Source of the DNA: Lunularia cruciata
Lineage: Eukaryota > Streptophyta > Marchantiopsida > Lunulariales > Lunulariaceae
DNA: 64,000 bases
NCBI GenBank assembly: GCA_948567375.1
Contig: OX419759.1
Coordinates: 4,379,303-4,443,302 of the forward strand
Reading direction: 5' to 3'
The notes under the pieces were generated by a model. That model made no database searches. It was not told the origin of the DNA and saw only the letters and a list, made by a program, of their open reading frames with translations. Below, in pieces: positions 21,084 to 34,679 of this stretch (position 1 is its first letter; each line of letters starts with the position of its first letter). Both the position numbers and the translations under genes were made by a program.

Positions 21084-24000
21084 AAGACGGGCTGGCCTAG
21101 CCATGTAAAATATTAGTTGGTTGTAAGTTGCACATGGTATAGTCAGGCTCTGGAGTTAGCCAGCAATTTTTAATTTTTTTATCATTGAATCATCTTATTC
21201 GAAATTCTTAGCAGATTGTTGGGTCTCCCGGCCTTCGAGAAGAGCACATATACCTGTCTCCGGGTAGGATTAGCTGTGTCAGCACCCTTTTAAGCTTAGC
21301 AGAATACTAAAGTCCAGCGACCCTGAGTTACAAAAGGCCTTGTCTATTGGATGACTTCCGCATGGGGAGCACTGTAATCTGGACATTTTGAGTTTTGCCC
21401 ATCGAGGTCTGTTTTGTGATAATGGAAGTAAGCAATTTTGCTCGAGTATCGGCACGTTTATCAGTTTGTGAAGTCCTCTGCTTCGCAGCATGACATAACG
21501 TCCTCTTTTCGTCTACCAAGAATGCTTTCTCTCCAACACATCAAGAAGAAGACAGACACTATCCCCTTCAAAGCCAACTCAAGTTCACTGACAGTTGAAC
21601 TTGAGTGCACCAGACAGTAGTGCCAACTTGTTCACTATCAGTCGTATCACCGTCAAGTCCGCTATGCCGAACTTTGTATTCAAACTAAAGTGTCCTGAAG
21701 TTTTACTCGAACCAGGACAAACTGCAGAAGTCGCGTTACGAAAGTGGCAACCAAAAGTCTTTACACGTATCAGATGTTTTCATTTAAAGGGAATGAAAAG
21801 GAGACAAGTGGATCTTTGCTTAGAGCTCAAAGAGCTTTTGAAGTTTCTGAACCGGAAACAGAAATCATCAATTGGAGCTGTTGAGTAGTTACTGGACGTG
21901 CATTAGATGAAGCCTCCACGCTGACTATTTGTGACCTTTTCCCTCGCCATGGTGCAGTGTTGGCGGACACGTGAGCATAAGTAGTTCATAATAAGCCAAT
22001 TTTTCTCCTGGCCAGTAAAGCTATTCACTGTAGTGGCAGCATCTTCCCATGCAGCAGCACATGCGCAGCATCTTAGATACCTCGAACCTCCTATGTCCTC
22101 ATTACGGGGCCTTTTCCGTCGATCGGTCCATCGGTATCCAACGCATCTTTGACTCAAGATGCACGTCTGCCTTGGCCCCTAGCTAGCACCACCACCACCA
22201 CCACCACTTCCTCAATGCTCAAAGACTTTGGAGCACATCGGATGTCTACAGACACACTCCCTTAAGTGGCCCGGACTGGTAGTACCAGTGCCAAAGCTGA
22301 CAGTTACATTCCCGAGTACCGGAGTCCCATTAAGAGGTAGTTGCATGTTGAACCGCTTGTTGAAGAACACAGGAACCGCAGGAGTTCTGATTTCCATCTC
22401 CTGAAGCCTTGTGTACATAATAACCGACTGCAGATATGGATCGACATGTGGACACTGGGAACTTGAAGTTCTCATCCACGAGAGGCAGGTGACATGGTCT
22501 CCCTCTCCACCTGGCCGGTTTCCAAACCATTCACGAGTGCCTCGTATGCGACTGGAATCTCCACTGGAGTGAGAAAGGGAGGGAGTTCTAAATTCTAACT
22601 CCACTGCACATTGAGACTTTTGGCTATATACACAGGTCGACCCCAATCAGAATGATCATGTCCCACATGCTGTCAAGTGCTCTAGTTAACCGGACGTGTA
22701 GTTCGACATCACCCTCACCTTGAACAGTCCACCTATAGAAGAGCACTTCTCTTAGGGATGCTGCTGTTCCTGCTTTTGGCCAACAATTCTCTTATCCTCC
22801 CTAAGCATGACAATTATAGACTGACTTCGTAGGCGGTCTCGACATTCCTGCTGAGAGCTCCCGAAGCTACCAGTGTCCTGGAGCAGTGCTCTCCTCACCT
22901 CTCACTCAATAGTCATGAAACCGCCGCACTTCCGGATTAGATTGGCTATTGGGTGTAAGATCTGGACATTCTCAAATCCCCACGACCCCACAACCCAATC
23001 CCCGTATAGTAGAAAAGGCTCTCATAAGTGTGCACCTCTCACTGGCTGCGCTCAAAGCTTCCTCCCTCGCAGGAATGAAGACATGAAGGTAATCAATCGC
23101 ACCTTTTGGCCAAACGACTGAGCCTTAGATTGGTGGAACGAGATCGAACAATCTCATCACTTGAGAGCAAAAGATCAGAATTGCTCCGCACAAAGAATGG
23201 TGACTTATAATCAGATGGATAGATGGATGGCGTTTTCCTCCATGGCGATGCTATCCACCACGCATATCCCCATGCCCATCCAAATTTGGGACTCACCGAA
23301 TTCCGGGTCATGTCCTTCGGTTGTCAGTTGTGAATGAGGATACTTTCGTTGTTGACGTGGTCCCTCCAACCATGTGGCCACCTTGGGTCCATCAACCACC
23401 CTACTTGGCCATCAACTTGGTAAAGTTAGCGGACATGGTTGGAGAGGGATATTTTCATTTTTATTCGTACAAGTCTGTTCTGTAAATATAGTGGATTAAA
23501 ACTTTCGGCCATTCATCTCAGACATCAACATGTATTTTAATTAATATTATAGAAATAATTTATATCACATCCAATCAAAGTTATTATTATACTTCTAATC
23601 AAATACTGACGTTTTGTATATCTAATTCTTTTACTGTTTGGATTTAGACACAGTTTAGATGTACACATTATTCATGGAAAAGGAGTCAAAACATCATTTT
23701 CAGATTTGGATGATTATTTTAAAAATATGAAAAATTATTTTTAAATCCATCTTCAATTACCCTATATAAGTAGATCCTAACTAGATTCTAAGCGAAAATG
23801 AGAAGAGGATGAAAAAAATTAATAGAATGAGCACTATTAAGAAACCCCATGTGTAATTTCTAGTCAGAAATTGTGAGGTATATAAGCTATCTGAGTCATT
23901 CAAAATTCATTGTGTCATTCTGGCCTAGATATTTCGAAACGAATTGTGTGATGAACTTTTCAATAATATAACAACGTAAAATTTTTATTCTTCAGTTTTT

Positions 24001-24214
24001 AGACTGGATTTCCAGATGCTTTTGGTACATCACCCATACGCTAATCAAGGCATACAAACATACTAGATTTAAATTTTGATTCTGTATTGAATGTATGTTT
24101 CCAAAAGTCAATAATATCCAAAAAGCTCATGGATCGAATATTTAAAAAGCCCAAAATTGTTTGAACGAAAATCAGATCTAACTCGAAGAATCCCCGTATG
24201 CATGCTAACGTAGG
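21084..24214. other. Spacer downstream of symplekin, unassigned open frames
   Basis: The first few hundred bases are probably the symplekin 3' UTR. Between 21590 and 21890 (plus) and 22646-22212 (minus) there are open frames of about 97 and 144 codons with mixed, protein-like composition that I do not recognise and could not extend by splicing. A CCA run lies at about 22188-22206. After 23450 the sequence becomes AT-rich. I see no supportable gene. Confidence 0.5.
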
Positions 24215-24457
24215 ATGGAAGTTACTGTAGTTGGAAGTAACGACAAGACGGAGCACGTAATGCTTACCACGTATGTCTGGGGCGGGTTGCGGTCATTCTA
24301 TGTATTTGTAGTACTATTTGCGGTGATGCTCAGCCTTGCCGCCGTGCATGGTCGGTCGTTAACCACGTACAGTAACAGATTTGACGTAGTTATTACCCCA
24401 TGGAGAACAGCGAGCCTCCACCGCCGGACCCCACCCCAGCTGGTCTCCATTCCATAA
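24215..24457 (+). CDS. Possible small secreted protein (80 codons), function unknown
   Basis: I do not recognise this frame. It encodes 80 residues with a hydrophobic stretch at about 28-44 (SFYVFVVLFAVMLSLAAVHG) that would fit a signal peptide with cleavage after an Ala-x-His-Gly type site, especially if translation begins at the internal Met at residue 16. The mature part would be about 35 basic, Ser/Thr/Arg-rich residues ending RTPPQLVSIP. No cysteine pattern or known plant peptide-hormone motif is visible. It lies alone in AT-rich spacer, with no obvious promoter or partner exon. It may be chance. Confidence 0.25.
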   Translation: MEVTVVGSNDKTEHVMLTTYVWGGLRSFYVFVVLFAVMLSLAAVHGRSLTTYSNRFDVVITPWRTASLHRRTPPQLVSIP

Positions 24458-27400
24458 TTCTGCTCCTAATTAATGTTACTTCTTTATTCACATATCATAA
24501 TTTCAATTACTTTTAGATGGTCCTTGTCCTTACGCAGTTGACTACCACAGTGGTAATAATTTGCGCATGGTAAGCTTGTGCTTACTTGTGGCAGGTAAGT
24601 TTCCGGGCAATTTCGCCAGAATTGAAGAGATAATTAATTTCAATCTACTTAACCAAAAAGTCAAGATGATAAACTGGCAGCCACTATCAAGAGTCCAGGG
24701 ACCTCCACTCTCGTACTATCCTCTTTTACGAAGTCTTTAGTATCACTTCCTCAAAAGTATTTTGACGTGAATCAAATCTAGAGATGCAAGGTAAAAGATA
24801 TAGACGGAATATGAAGATATAGAGTAGCAAATTAGAGGCCATTCTTCGTGAAATAATATTTCAGGTATGTTACTCTAGTGTTTGACGAGGTTAAGATATT
24901 GCCTAAATTATGATCAATACTAAGTGTTTTAAAGGCTCAATGGAAGGGAAGAAAACAAAAAGGAAGCTGGAGAGAAAGAAAGATGTTTAAGGCTAAATTA
25001 TACTTAAGTCCTACTCACGAAGAGGTTGAAATATATAGCCATACAGTCATCACGATCATCCTTGATCCTTTTTGAAAGAAGTCAGTAAGCATATAGTACT
25101 TTCATTTCTTCTGACTTCTTTCATCGATGCAAATTTAATTCTTGGGCTGGTTACAGGATCAAGAACATATATCAGAAACAAAGACTGTTGCCTCTTGTAG
25201 GTTGACCTCCAATCTTGCAAATACCAAAAGCCCCATCTTGTGGAAACAAATTAACCACTTACGAAACGAGTTTAAGGTGTCTCTCATCCTTACAAATTAA
25301 ATTCCGTATGATATGCTCAATAAGTACTGCACTGTATAGATCTACTCATGCAATTTATATCCCGGCCACCAATTATTGATTGACTGTTACGTGTTCTGAG
25401 TTTCTCTAAGAAACTTAATCTTCTTTTTGTCTCTCAAACAGCAGGCCAGGACTTGACACCTTGCCATCAACAAGCTATATGCTTTACGACTTAATTGATG
25501 TATTAATGACGAACTCAACATACTCAAAATTGTGATATATACACAACCCAACAGTATGATGAAAGTTGGCAATTAAAGTAGCTCTGAGTTGGCACTTAGA
25601 AGATTTGTGTTGTAAGAACTTTCTCACGCGGGAGGAAGATGGCAGTCACTATGTTACACCAATTATGGAGAAAGAAGTAGCAGTACTGTAGTGGTAGGAG
25701 TAGTTGTACTTGTTTGTTTTCTTGGTCATATGTTGACCATGCTTTCATGCCCACCCATCACGAGTGAGCCAAATTCTTCCGCTATAACACGATTCTGGCA
25801 AGAAACAATCGACGAGTTTCGAGGTGTTAACGTCATGCACCCATTCATCACTTTCCAAGAAACGACATACTTTCTTATATTTTAAAAATAAGTTCAGAAA
25901 TACTGTTCAATTTCTCGTGGTTTATTGGGATAAAGTAAAGAGTGGTTGGTCTCTACTTCTCTCGTTATCACTTCCGATCTTGCCCTAATAATGTGATTAA
26001 GTTCTCGAATAGTTTCATAAACGAGTAACTTATTCATCAATGAATATCCAAATCATCAAAGTCAAATATCTTCCACAAACATATCGTCGACAAAACATAA
26101 AAATTTTGTTCAGTTTTCTTCCCCACAGTTAACAACGTCCAATGACCAAGAAGGAACAATAAATATGAAATTTAATTTTCTTTCATGGTATATATCATCA
26201 CATCAAAGCCATAAAAGCACCCATTTAACCAAAAAACTTGAAGGAAACGTGAAGTTCTACACTGGATCAAGGTTATAGACCAGATTAACCAACTGCACAC
26301 TACTTTGATTTACTTCAAATACCTACCCGTGGGAGGAAAGGAAATGAGAAACTTAAAAGGGGTCGAAGAGAGGACTGGCAACGGAAGTGAAGCTGTTAAC
26401 TCAATTCATGATCCGACGTAAGGACCAGAGCGCAGGACTAGTAGGACAAAGTCCGTCGGCAGGAGGAAACAAAAGCGGAAACTGAATGGAGATGGGGAAA
26501 ATCTTTATCCTACAGTTTGTTGGAGGAGTGTGGCTCACACTCGACTTCATGAGTAGAGTCAGATTTCTCTTATGACGTCTTCTACTCTTTTGACAAGGTC
26601 TGGACTCTTATGTTCCAATCAACTTCTCACGTTTTTTTACTGAAGAAAAGATGAGAAAATTAATATAAAGAAGGTATAAGTTTGAGGTTTTTCTCTTGAG
26701 TATGAGGATGAAGGATGGTTATGGTTAAGGTGGAAAATCCAACAGAGTCTGATTTTCACTTTTAAGCCAGACCTTTGTAGTGTATATTAATGCTCTCGTC
26801 CTTCTTTGAGGGACTCTGAGATGGCTTAATCGATGTGAAAATTTACTCACAAATTTCTGCTTAGCTCGGTTTATTGGTTAGACAAAAAAAAATGTTATGT
26901 GGGAATAATAAGATATTTGACATGTCATGATTCGGTTCAACACAATCGATTTTGTTTAGTCTCTTGACATGGCCAAACCCGTGATTCTGCTGATCTTTTT
27001 ACACATTTGAGCATACCTTGTATAATGCGAATAATCGGATTAATATTCAGGTATGTTCGACTAAGGAGGATCAAAAGAGCTGCGACATTCTATACATTCT
27101 ATACGTCATAACAACCTATATCATAGAATAAATTCATCAGAGTGGAGTCCTCTACCCCTCGAGACCTCAACTCTAGCTATAAAAAACACAAAGACTTTGA
27201 TAGATCTAGTGTTTGGTATGATAATGCACAATACCATTGCAGAGAGGAGTCAGTTGGTTGACCATATTTGATGGTGGAAAGGATGACAAAAGGCACACTG
27301 AACGGACTCGTCAATATCAAGGTGTTTCTGAATTATGAGAAACCAACATGTCAAAGACCTAGTCTTCTTGCTCAATCATCAATATTTGGGCCTACACAAA

Positions 27401-27849
27401 ATCATTCCAAAACTATAGTCTAAGGTGGACTTGCATTATCGGCTGCATGCACACGTATGCAAAAGGTGGTCGAGGAGACAACTTGATCTTACATGCAAAG
27501 GAATGATGGAAGATAATTATAATCGAACTTATTTTGTGTGAAAATTCTGGAGATTCATCGGTCAAAGGTTCCAGCTCGTTTCGCATTCGCTAGATCCATC
27601 GATGGGGTCCATTCAAAAGGCAACCGCTCTCCAAGATCATATGTGCATGTTCTTGGGCCCTCTCTGGTGCTAAGAGATGAGAAATATTTGGATCAAGAAC
27701 GTACTATATTCTTTGACATGTTGATTTATTCTTCAACTTGAGTACTCTGAGGCGAAAGTCGAGGCCCGATCTCTTCATGTGAACCTCGTGTGTAATATAT
27801 GTATATAAGCACCGGAGCATATATCCACCACTGCCTGAGCATGTACCCC

Positions 27850-27893
27850 AAGAGTCGACTCTTGTCATTTACATTCCAGTTATACTGGAATGT
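27850..27893. repeat. Two adjacent palindromes
   Basis: AAGAGTCGACTCTT at 27850-27863 is a perfect 14-base palindrome. Seven bases later ACATTCCAGT-TAT-ACTGGAATGT at 27871-27893 is a perfect 10-base hairpin with a 3-base loop. Confidence 0.85.
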
Positions 27894-30800
27894 ATAATAA
27901 TAATCGTATTCTCGAAGAAGAAGAAGAAGAATGGTGGAAGAAGACCAAGAAATGACATATTTAAACTACACCAAACATACATTCTAAAAGTCATCGCTGG
28001 ATGACAAAGGGGTCCTCATGCTTCCTGGAAAGCAAACACATGGTTGTAGAGCAGAGAACTTGCGATGAAGAAGTGCGATGATTGCTATGTGTATCACGCT
28101 TTCTATATTAGAAGTACCCTTGAGTCAAAAACCGATCTCACGTACTGCATGAGCAGCAGGAAAACGACCAATAAATACATGTCTCGAGCTTAAAGGCTAT
28201 TGTATATTGTAATTAATTAATTATAGATTTATTTATTTGTTTGTAAATAGTTCATACAATTGTCATTTCAAATTTGGAAAAGAACTTGTACTTTGTTTTG
28301 AACATGAAACTTGTTTAGTATGGTTCCACGAGCGATAGAAGTTGAGGCTAGCGTAAAATCTTCCTTAACATATTCTCGTTAGCTTTATATCTGAATCACG
28401 AACGGAACAAATTTCAATTCCAGTCTTTTCGAAGAAGTGGATGAATATGAAGTAGCTTAGCTTACAGTTACGGATAAAGTCTTACTTAAAGTGACCGGCG
28501 GATTAAAACTAATTAGGTGTTACAATTGCATCCCCAAACAGTCGACTGTCTTTGCATGAAAGAAGGTTCTCCCGAGACTTTTAGTGAAGGTTCCAAGTGA
28601 ATTCCAGAAAGTTAAAAGAGTAATTTGAGATGACGATGTTATCGGGTACCGAATATCGGGTCCGTAGATTTGATCAGTCACAGCAGCCGGACTTCTTGAG
28701 ATTTACCAAAATCCGTTCTTTTGTCGCATCTTCAGCAGGGACCCGCCGGCAACTTAACGTAGCAGTAACGAAATCAGTTGAGGTTGAAGGTCGTCGCGAA
28801 GGTTGTCTGTTAGCCGGCAAGGTGAGGAGTCCAGAGGTTCCCGGGCACTACCCGCTTTGGTGCTCAGATGGGGGAGTTTCGGCCAGCATGTTGCCACGTA
28901 GGAAACTGCTTTCCAGCTAAGATGAAGCCAAGAGGCAGATACTGGTGCGTAACCACCAATGACAGGAAGCCGCTGGATAGACGACCTTTTATCAGGCTCT
29001 CGCATATCTCTTAGCGGCCAAGTCTTGCGCGAAGATGTCTCGACAGTTTCCTCTTCTACTGTAGGCAGAAGAACCTGCTAGTACGTTCTTATCACTTTTT
29101 CTTTCCCTTCCGCTAGGCTATTCAGAACTGTCTCAGCTCTCATTGTGTTCTCCTTCATGTTTTCCCCTCTTGAAGAAAAGTATCGCATCATCATATGTGT
29201 GAATGTGTCTTGGTACGGGATGTGCTAGACTAACTTCTACCTCGTAGTTTTCAAGCAGCAATTGATAGAAGAATTAGCGGCTAAATTCGGATGATAGAAA
29301 AGTCTGGAACTCTAAGATATGTAGATCTATCTGACATGATAATTGGTCATACCTCTGGAAATTCTTAAGTGCTGCATTAGAGCCCTAATTGTACATCTTT
29401 GTCCGCATTAAGAGTAAGAGTTCATACAGTAGTATGTCATCGCTATGACTATCGCCGTCTTCTTTCATATTTGATTAGAAGACAAAGGAGGATGGAGTCT
29501 AGTGAATATATTGTTTATTTCTCATTCACTTATAGATTGCAGAATGTAGTACATGCAAACTATCATCCACCTTGTACAGGTATATAATTTCAGTGAGAAA
29601 GCTCTAGATTTGTAACACGATACTTTAGAATATGATAAGACAATCAGATCCATCCAAAAGAAAGCTAATGAGAGGAATTATTAACGGGAAGCAGTGGCAC
29701 AATTCAAGAGGAAGAGAAAGAAGAAGACGAACGGACAGTGAATCGGCAACGTCGAACCCGAGTAAAGCGAGGTACATGTATTAGAACCCAGTACAGTAAA
29801 AGGAACCTACTGTAGTTGATCGGGAGTAAAGAAGCACGTGAGGGGAAGGGAAAGGACCGCCCGAATCCTCCCTCCGACTGTCTCGTAGTCCAGGTTACGG
29901 TGCCGCGTCCTATACGAGGCTCGCAAGAGAGCAACTTGCGGCTGCAGTCTCACACAGATACTTCTGGACGCAACCTCCTTTTGCGGCTTCAGCGTTAGTT
30001 CTCAGCGGCTGATGCATGTCCTGTCATGAACATCAACACACGCCAAGATGAACATGATACGCCACGTGATATGTATGTACAAAGCTTGGCTGGCCGTAGC
30101 CGATCTCACGGAAATGTATTCCGCGCAGGAAGATGCCGCGTAGTAGATGCCGCGCGAGGAGTTCCTCGATCAGGGACACAGCGCTGCGAACCAGAGTTAA
30201 CTTGGTAGAGTACAGGGTTGACATCTCTTGAACCAGATTGCAAGAGATGCTTAATCGTGCGGTTGCAGCAAGGGCTGTAGATGGTTGCGGACCCTGGAAG
30301 TACACCTGGTACGCTCGCGGGTGGACTCCTCTGCGCGATTCACTTCCACGGAATAAACCTTGCGCGAGATCGGCCGGCCATACATAACATGCTAAGCGAG
30401 AAGAAAAGTGGAGAAACTCGCGCGGCACCCCGTTTGTCTTGCAGACAACGTGTTTGGTCAGTGGTCACTCGTTTTTAACTTCCTTTGTCAAGAATTGATC
30501 TGCAATGTATAATAGCAAGTAGCTGTCAAAAGTATCTCATGGCAGAGCACCATCTCATCTACTAAGATTTGGCAATGAATCTGAATCTTAGTAATTAGAC
30601 CAAGTACTGCCCTATACGGGATGGTATACAGCCAGCAATACCGTGGTAAACTTGAAAAGAAACCTTCAACAAAAGGGTCTACACTTCAGCACTTCAACCT
30701 TGAGCTAAAAGTGCTCTTCCCATGTGAAGGATATCTAAATTGAATTGACATGTGCGCCGTAGGACGAGGGGAATTGCAAGAGCCAAAGTCATAGAATTTG

Positions 30801-30894
30801 TGTTGTGCATTGGAATGGGTAGTTGGTTTTACGCATCTTCCGGAAGAGATCTGTTTAGCAGACCATAAACCTAGGAGATGCAATAATACTAAAC

Positions 30895-30910
30895 ACGTGA
30901 TTAATCACGT
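30895..30910. repeat. 16-base perfect palindrome
   Basis: ACGTGATTAATCACGT equals its own reverse complement. It holds ACGT-core elements of the kind bound by plant bZIP factors, but no gene start is close. Confidence 0.8.
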
Positions 30911-33151
30911 AAGTTGTCCTTGTCCAATATAGTTTGTTTGTTTTCTGTAGGAAGGTTTATAAGAAGTGTCAATAATTAGCGTCTACTTCAAGTCAATAAT
31001 TTGTAATCATTGATTTGTACAAAGCGACATTGAGTTAGTGGCTTCTTATATATAAGTGTATTTTACATCAAAATAAGCTTCCCCTTTCAGCTCTTGTTCT
31101 GATTAGTTTCTCGCCCTTGACTGTAATGGCAAGAAGACGTGATCTAAAACGTCATAAGCGATCTTGGATTTCATCAATTTCTTGGATGATTCATATTTCA
31201 AATTACCACAATAATGCATTCGTGCTTCATATATAATAGTCATTCTTAATTTTCGGAAGAGAGACAAAACAAGTCGGATCTGACGAGAACACTGATTACC
31301 TAATCGTTGATATAGTCCCTAGATTATGGTCGGGAAACATGAAAAGATGGTTATATTTGCAAACTTCTAAACTTTCTAAATTTTAGATTGTGCCAAAAGC
31401 AAACGGTAGTATGTTGAATTGTTGCTGCAAATGAGCAACGAGCAAATGGGCAATCTACTACATGGAAGGACACTCTATGATATCCTCTCACTATAGTTTG
31501 GTTTCCATGCAGATTAGTGTATAGTCCTGATATAGGTATTTAACGCTTGCAACTCGGATCCTGTATAAATAAAGGTAAAGAGAGATAGCTCAAGCAAGGA
31601 CAAACTCTGATATATCGCATTTTATCTCCCTACCACCATACCCTTACAGCAAGTACTAAGTACGATCAATTCTCTATAAGATTTAAACCTTGAAATGAAA
31701 AGGACGACCGCGTAGAAAAAAAGAAGGATGGGAAGAAACCTTCAAATGGGAAGAAAGATTGCTGCACATTGAAGGTATAATTAAAGATGAAGTGGTGACC
31801 AAAGATGTAGCAAAAGTGGGCCGACGAAAACACATATAATAGATGGTGATTTGGGAAACATAACATCATTTGTCTGGTAAGGGTAAGATTCTATAATGTC
31901 AGAACGAGTCTATAATTCTAATTCTCATTCATCAACTGGCAGAGTTTGACCTGTATAGACCGAATCCACATGGAACATAAATCTCTGTCACAGGCAAGCA
32001 ACTTGCTTGAGCTCCTATTTACCTTAAAAAACACTAAAGCCCGTCTGGAAGAGCTTTACCCAGGACATCATACAGGCACGCGTTAACGTCTTATATCTCC
32101 AAACAGTCTCCAGCTCTAGGTATCAAACATCAAACATCACATAGTTCAAGGGTATCTCTGAGTAAGAATGACAGTGAAAATCGTACGGCTACATGACAAG
32201 GTTATAATGAATGGGCCATGAGTTGGAATGATCAAACTATTTTGGAAGCATATGGAAGCGTTTATTTACGTATATCTCGGACGACAAAGCGCACATACTA
32301 ACAAACCTTTTTATTAGAACTAAGTTTGATTCTTAGTCTCATTGTCACATTTTGGTCCCCTCGCTTCTCTTCCCGTTCTCACTAGATCTCCAGTTTTTAG
32401 TAAGGACATGAGAAGAAGTTTCACTTCACTGAAATAAGAGGCCTTCAGAGTCAAGGTTACGGCGTAACAAGGATACCAATATTCATCAGTACAACAATAG
32501 CTCAAACGTAACTGGGATAACACCTCAAAAAAGCGCAGATTTGTCTATCAATATCTACTTTAACAAGTAACTAAAATAACACATTAAAATAGTGCAGAAT
32601 TGTCTATCAATGTCGAGTTTACTCTGCTGACGGATATGTTTATTTCATCATACATAAGTTCGATTATTCGAGAGCTCTCATAAAGAAATAACGGCAGACG
32701 TGACATATGCTCATATGAAATACCAGGACCTGGGACATGACATCCTAGAGAATGGTACAAAAGCCCGAATATTATTGATATGGATCCAAGTAGATGCTGT
32801 CAAGCTCAAAGCCAAAAACAGAGACAGTTTAAGCGGTTTTTGGACAGGTATATCTCCTCGCAGAATTCCGATAACACGGTATTAAAGGTTGCAGAGGCAG
32901 GGGTCAGGGAAGTGGATAAAGACAAAGAAAGCCATTCCTTCTTCGTGTGATAACCGTCATCCACTGAGGGAACTATGGTGGTCTTCACAGAAAAATCGAG
33001 TCAAACTCGAGCAAGATAAGTTCACCATAATGATATTCTGCAAAAGTTTTAATAAAGGAGGAAAGTGAGGACGTGACGCACAATAAGGTAGCAAGAAGGA
33101 TGGAAGAAGCCCCATCAAACCCATACAAGGATAAAACCAAAGAGGTAAGGT

Positions 33152-33183
33152 GGGGTTTACTCCCAAAAGTGGGAGTAAACCCC
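33152..33183. repeat. Short perfect hairpin, 14-base arms
   Basis: GGGGTTTACTCCCA, a four-base AAAG loop, then TGGGAGTAAACCCC. It lies about 1.4 kb upstream of the PP2C start codon. Confidence 0.9.
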
Positions 33184-33779
33184 AAAAGTGTAACAGGTCC
33201 GTGAAAAGGCGACCACATAGAACCCATGAAGGATGGGAAGAATGAGAAAGTGAAATAGGGAGGAAGTTGGATGTGAAGATAGAGAAAGGATAGAGGACAA
33301 AGAAGAAGGATATCTCACGAGGAGATAGTAGTTGTGGAGAGCGGATATGATGCGAATCTGGGGATAATTCCATGAGAATTCGGGGATCGTCTTATCGGCA
33401 AGGAGCCGAGCGGCGTGGGGTTTGGGGAGGGAGGGGTGGTGGACGGAAACGAGGACGGAGGGAGTTGACTGCAGTCGAGGGGCAGAGGAACGGCGCCGAC
33501 AGGGCGGACTCGCACGGGCAGTCGCGTCGCGGTGAAGGAATTGCGGTGGGCGATATCGTGGGGAGAAGACAGGAAGGAGGAGGTGAAGTTACGGTGGGAG
33601 ATTAACCAGACGCGTGGGTGAAATCCAGAAGAGATAGCTAGAGTTACTTTCGTGTCTAAGCTGGCGTGCTCGGCTGGCAGAGGAGGAGAGAGGGGACCGG
33701 AGGGCTCACACAGCAAAAGCCTTTTGGGCTTCGGGGCCCCGGCCTTTGCATATACTTCATTTGTTCATTTGAGAGGAAG

Positions 33780-34560
33780 AGAGAGATTGTCGAGACATTT
33801 TGCGTACTCACAGACAGAAGAGAGTGGAGAGAGTAGAGAGAGGAGGGAAGCGGAGAGGAGGAAAATCACGACGAGAGAACGAGGAAAAGGAGAGGGAGGG
33901 AGAGGGATCGAGAGTTTTCGGTGATCGCGAGAGAGGAGACACGAGATAAGGGTTGGAGAGAGAGAGAGAGAGAGAGAGGTTTTGTCGTCGTTGCAGATTG
34001 GGATCAGAGGAGGAGGAGCAGGAACAGCTGTGGTTGTGGAATACTTTTAGAGAGGAGGAGGACGTGCATTCGGTGGAGAGAGTTGGAAGAGGTTCGATCC
34101 GGAGGAAATTTCTCGATTTTGTGAGCGTGTTTGGCGGAGGGCGTGCATCCGCGGCACTTTGGGAAGCGTTTGGGGGAGAGGAGAGTGCATAGCGTCGGAG
34201 GAGAGAGGTTGCGAAGGCAGACGTCAAACGACAGGGAAAGGGATACGGAGACGGCGTACCGGGGTTCTCCTTTTTGAAAAAGAAAGTTTTGACTGGCCGG
34301 AGGCTGCCGAGAATCGGAGCATGTGTAGGGTAAGGCAAAAAATATTTGCAAGAGAGATACGCAAAGAAGGTCAGGATTTAGTCAAGTGAGGAGGTTCAGG
34401 AGGTTATTTACGGCGTGCTAAGAGTGGTGGTTCGAGGATTAGGAGTTGTTAAAGGTCTTGAAATCTGCAGGAAGCGCAGAAGAAATTGAGTTGGACGAAG
34501 GGTGGACTCGTCAGATTTACAGGGTAATGCTAAAGACGTTCATGCCTATTAGAGGCAACA
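33780..34560 (+). promoter_or_regulatory. Purine-rich PP2C leader with possible 5' UTR intron
   Basis: From about 33780 to 34250 the strand is dominated by G and A, including a GA microsatellite at 33958-33978. This is probably the 5' leader or a GAGA-type promoter element. A strong donor (AGG|GTAAGG after 34329) and an acceptor (CTGCAG| ending 34470) could remove a 141-base leader intron. Transcription start is not determinable by eye. Confidence 0.5.
34321..34389 (+). other. Upstream ORF 1 in the PP2C leader
   Basis: An ATG at 34321 opens 22 codons before a TGA at 34387. It would be altered if the possible leader intron 34330-34470 is removed. Confidence 0.4.
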
Positions 34561-34679
34561 ATGGCAGCGGGTACCGATATTACACACCCTGTGAGCGCTT
34601 TAGAAGGAGCTTACAAGCCCATTCCTCTGGAGTCACTCCCTGTTTGTACCGTCAAGGAGAATGGCGTTGCGGCGGATAA
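34526..34679 (+). other. Upstream ORF 2, overlapping the PP2C start
   Basis: An ATG at 34526, with a second in-frame ATG at 34541, opens a frame that runs past the PP2C start at 34561 in a different phase and ends near 34679. Such an overlapping upstream ORF would lower translation of the phosphatase unless leaky scanning occurs. Confidence 0.55.

Larger units (their letters stand above)
24458..33700. other. Long intergenic spacer, no recognised gene
   Basis: Mostly AT-rich. Visible structure: palindromes at 27850-27893, a GAA run at about 27916-27932, a 16-base palindrome at 30895-30910, and a hairpin at 33152-33183. Two less AT-rich islands, about 28630-29010 and 29700-30480, have open frames on both strands (the longest is 131 codons, minus, 30428-30033), but none looks like a family I know. 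Confidence 0.55.

Noticed and set aside
33315-34351. Several Ser/Pro-rich minus-strand frames
   Set aside because: They are the complement of the purine-rich PP2C leader; composition alone produces long frames.
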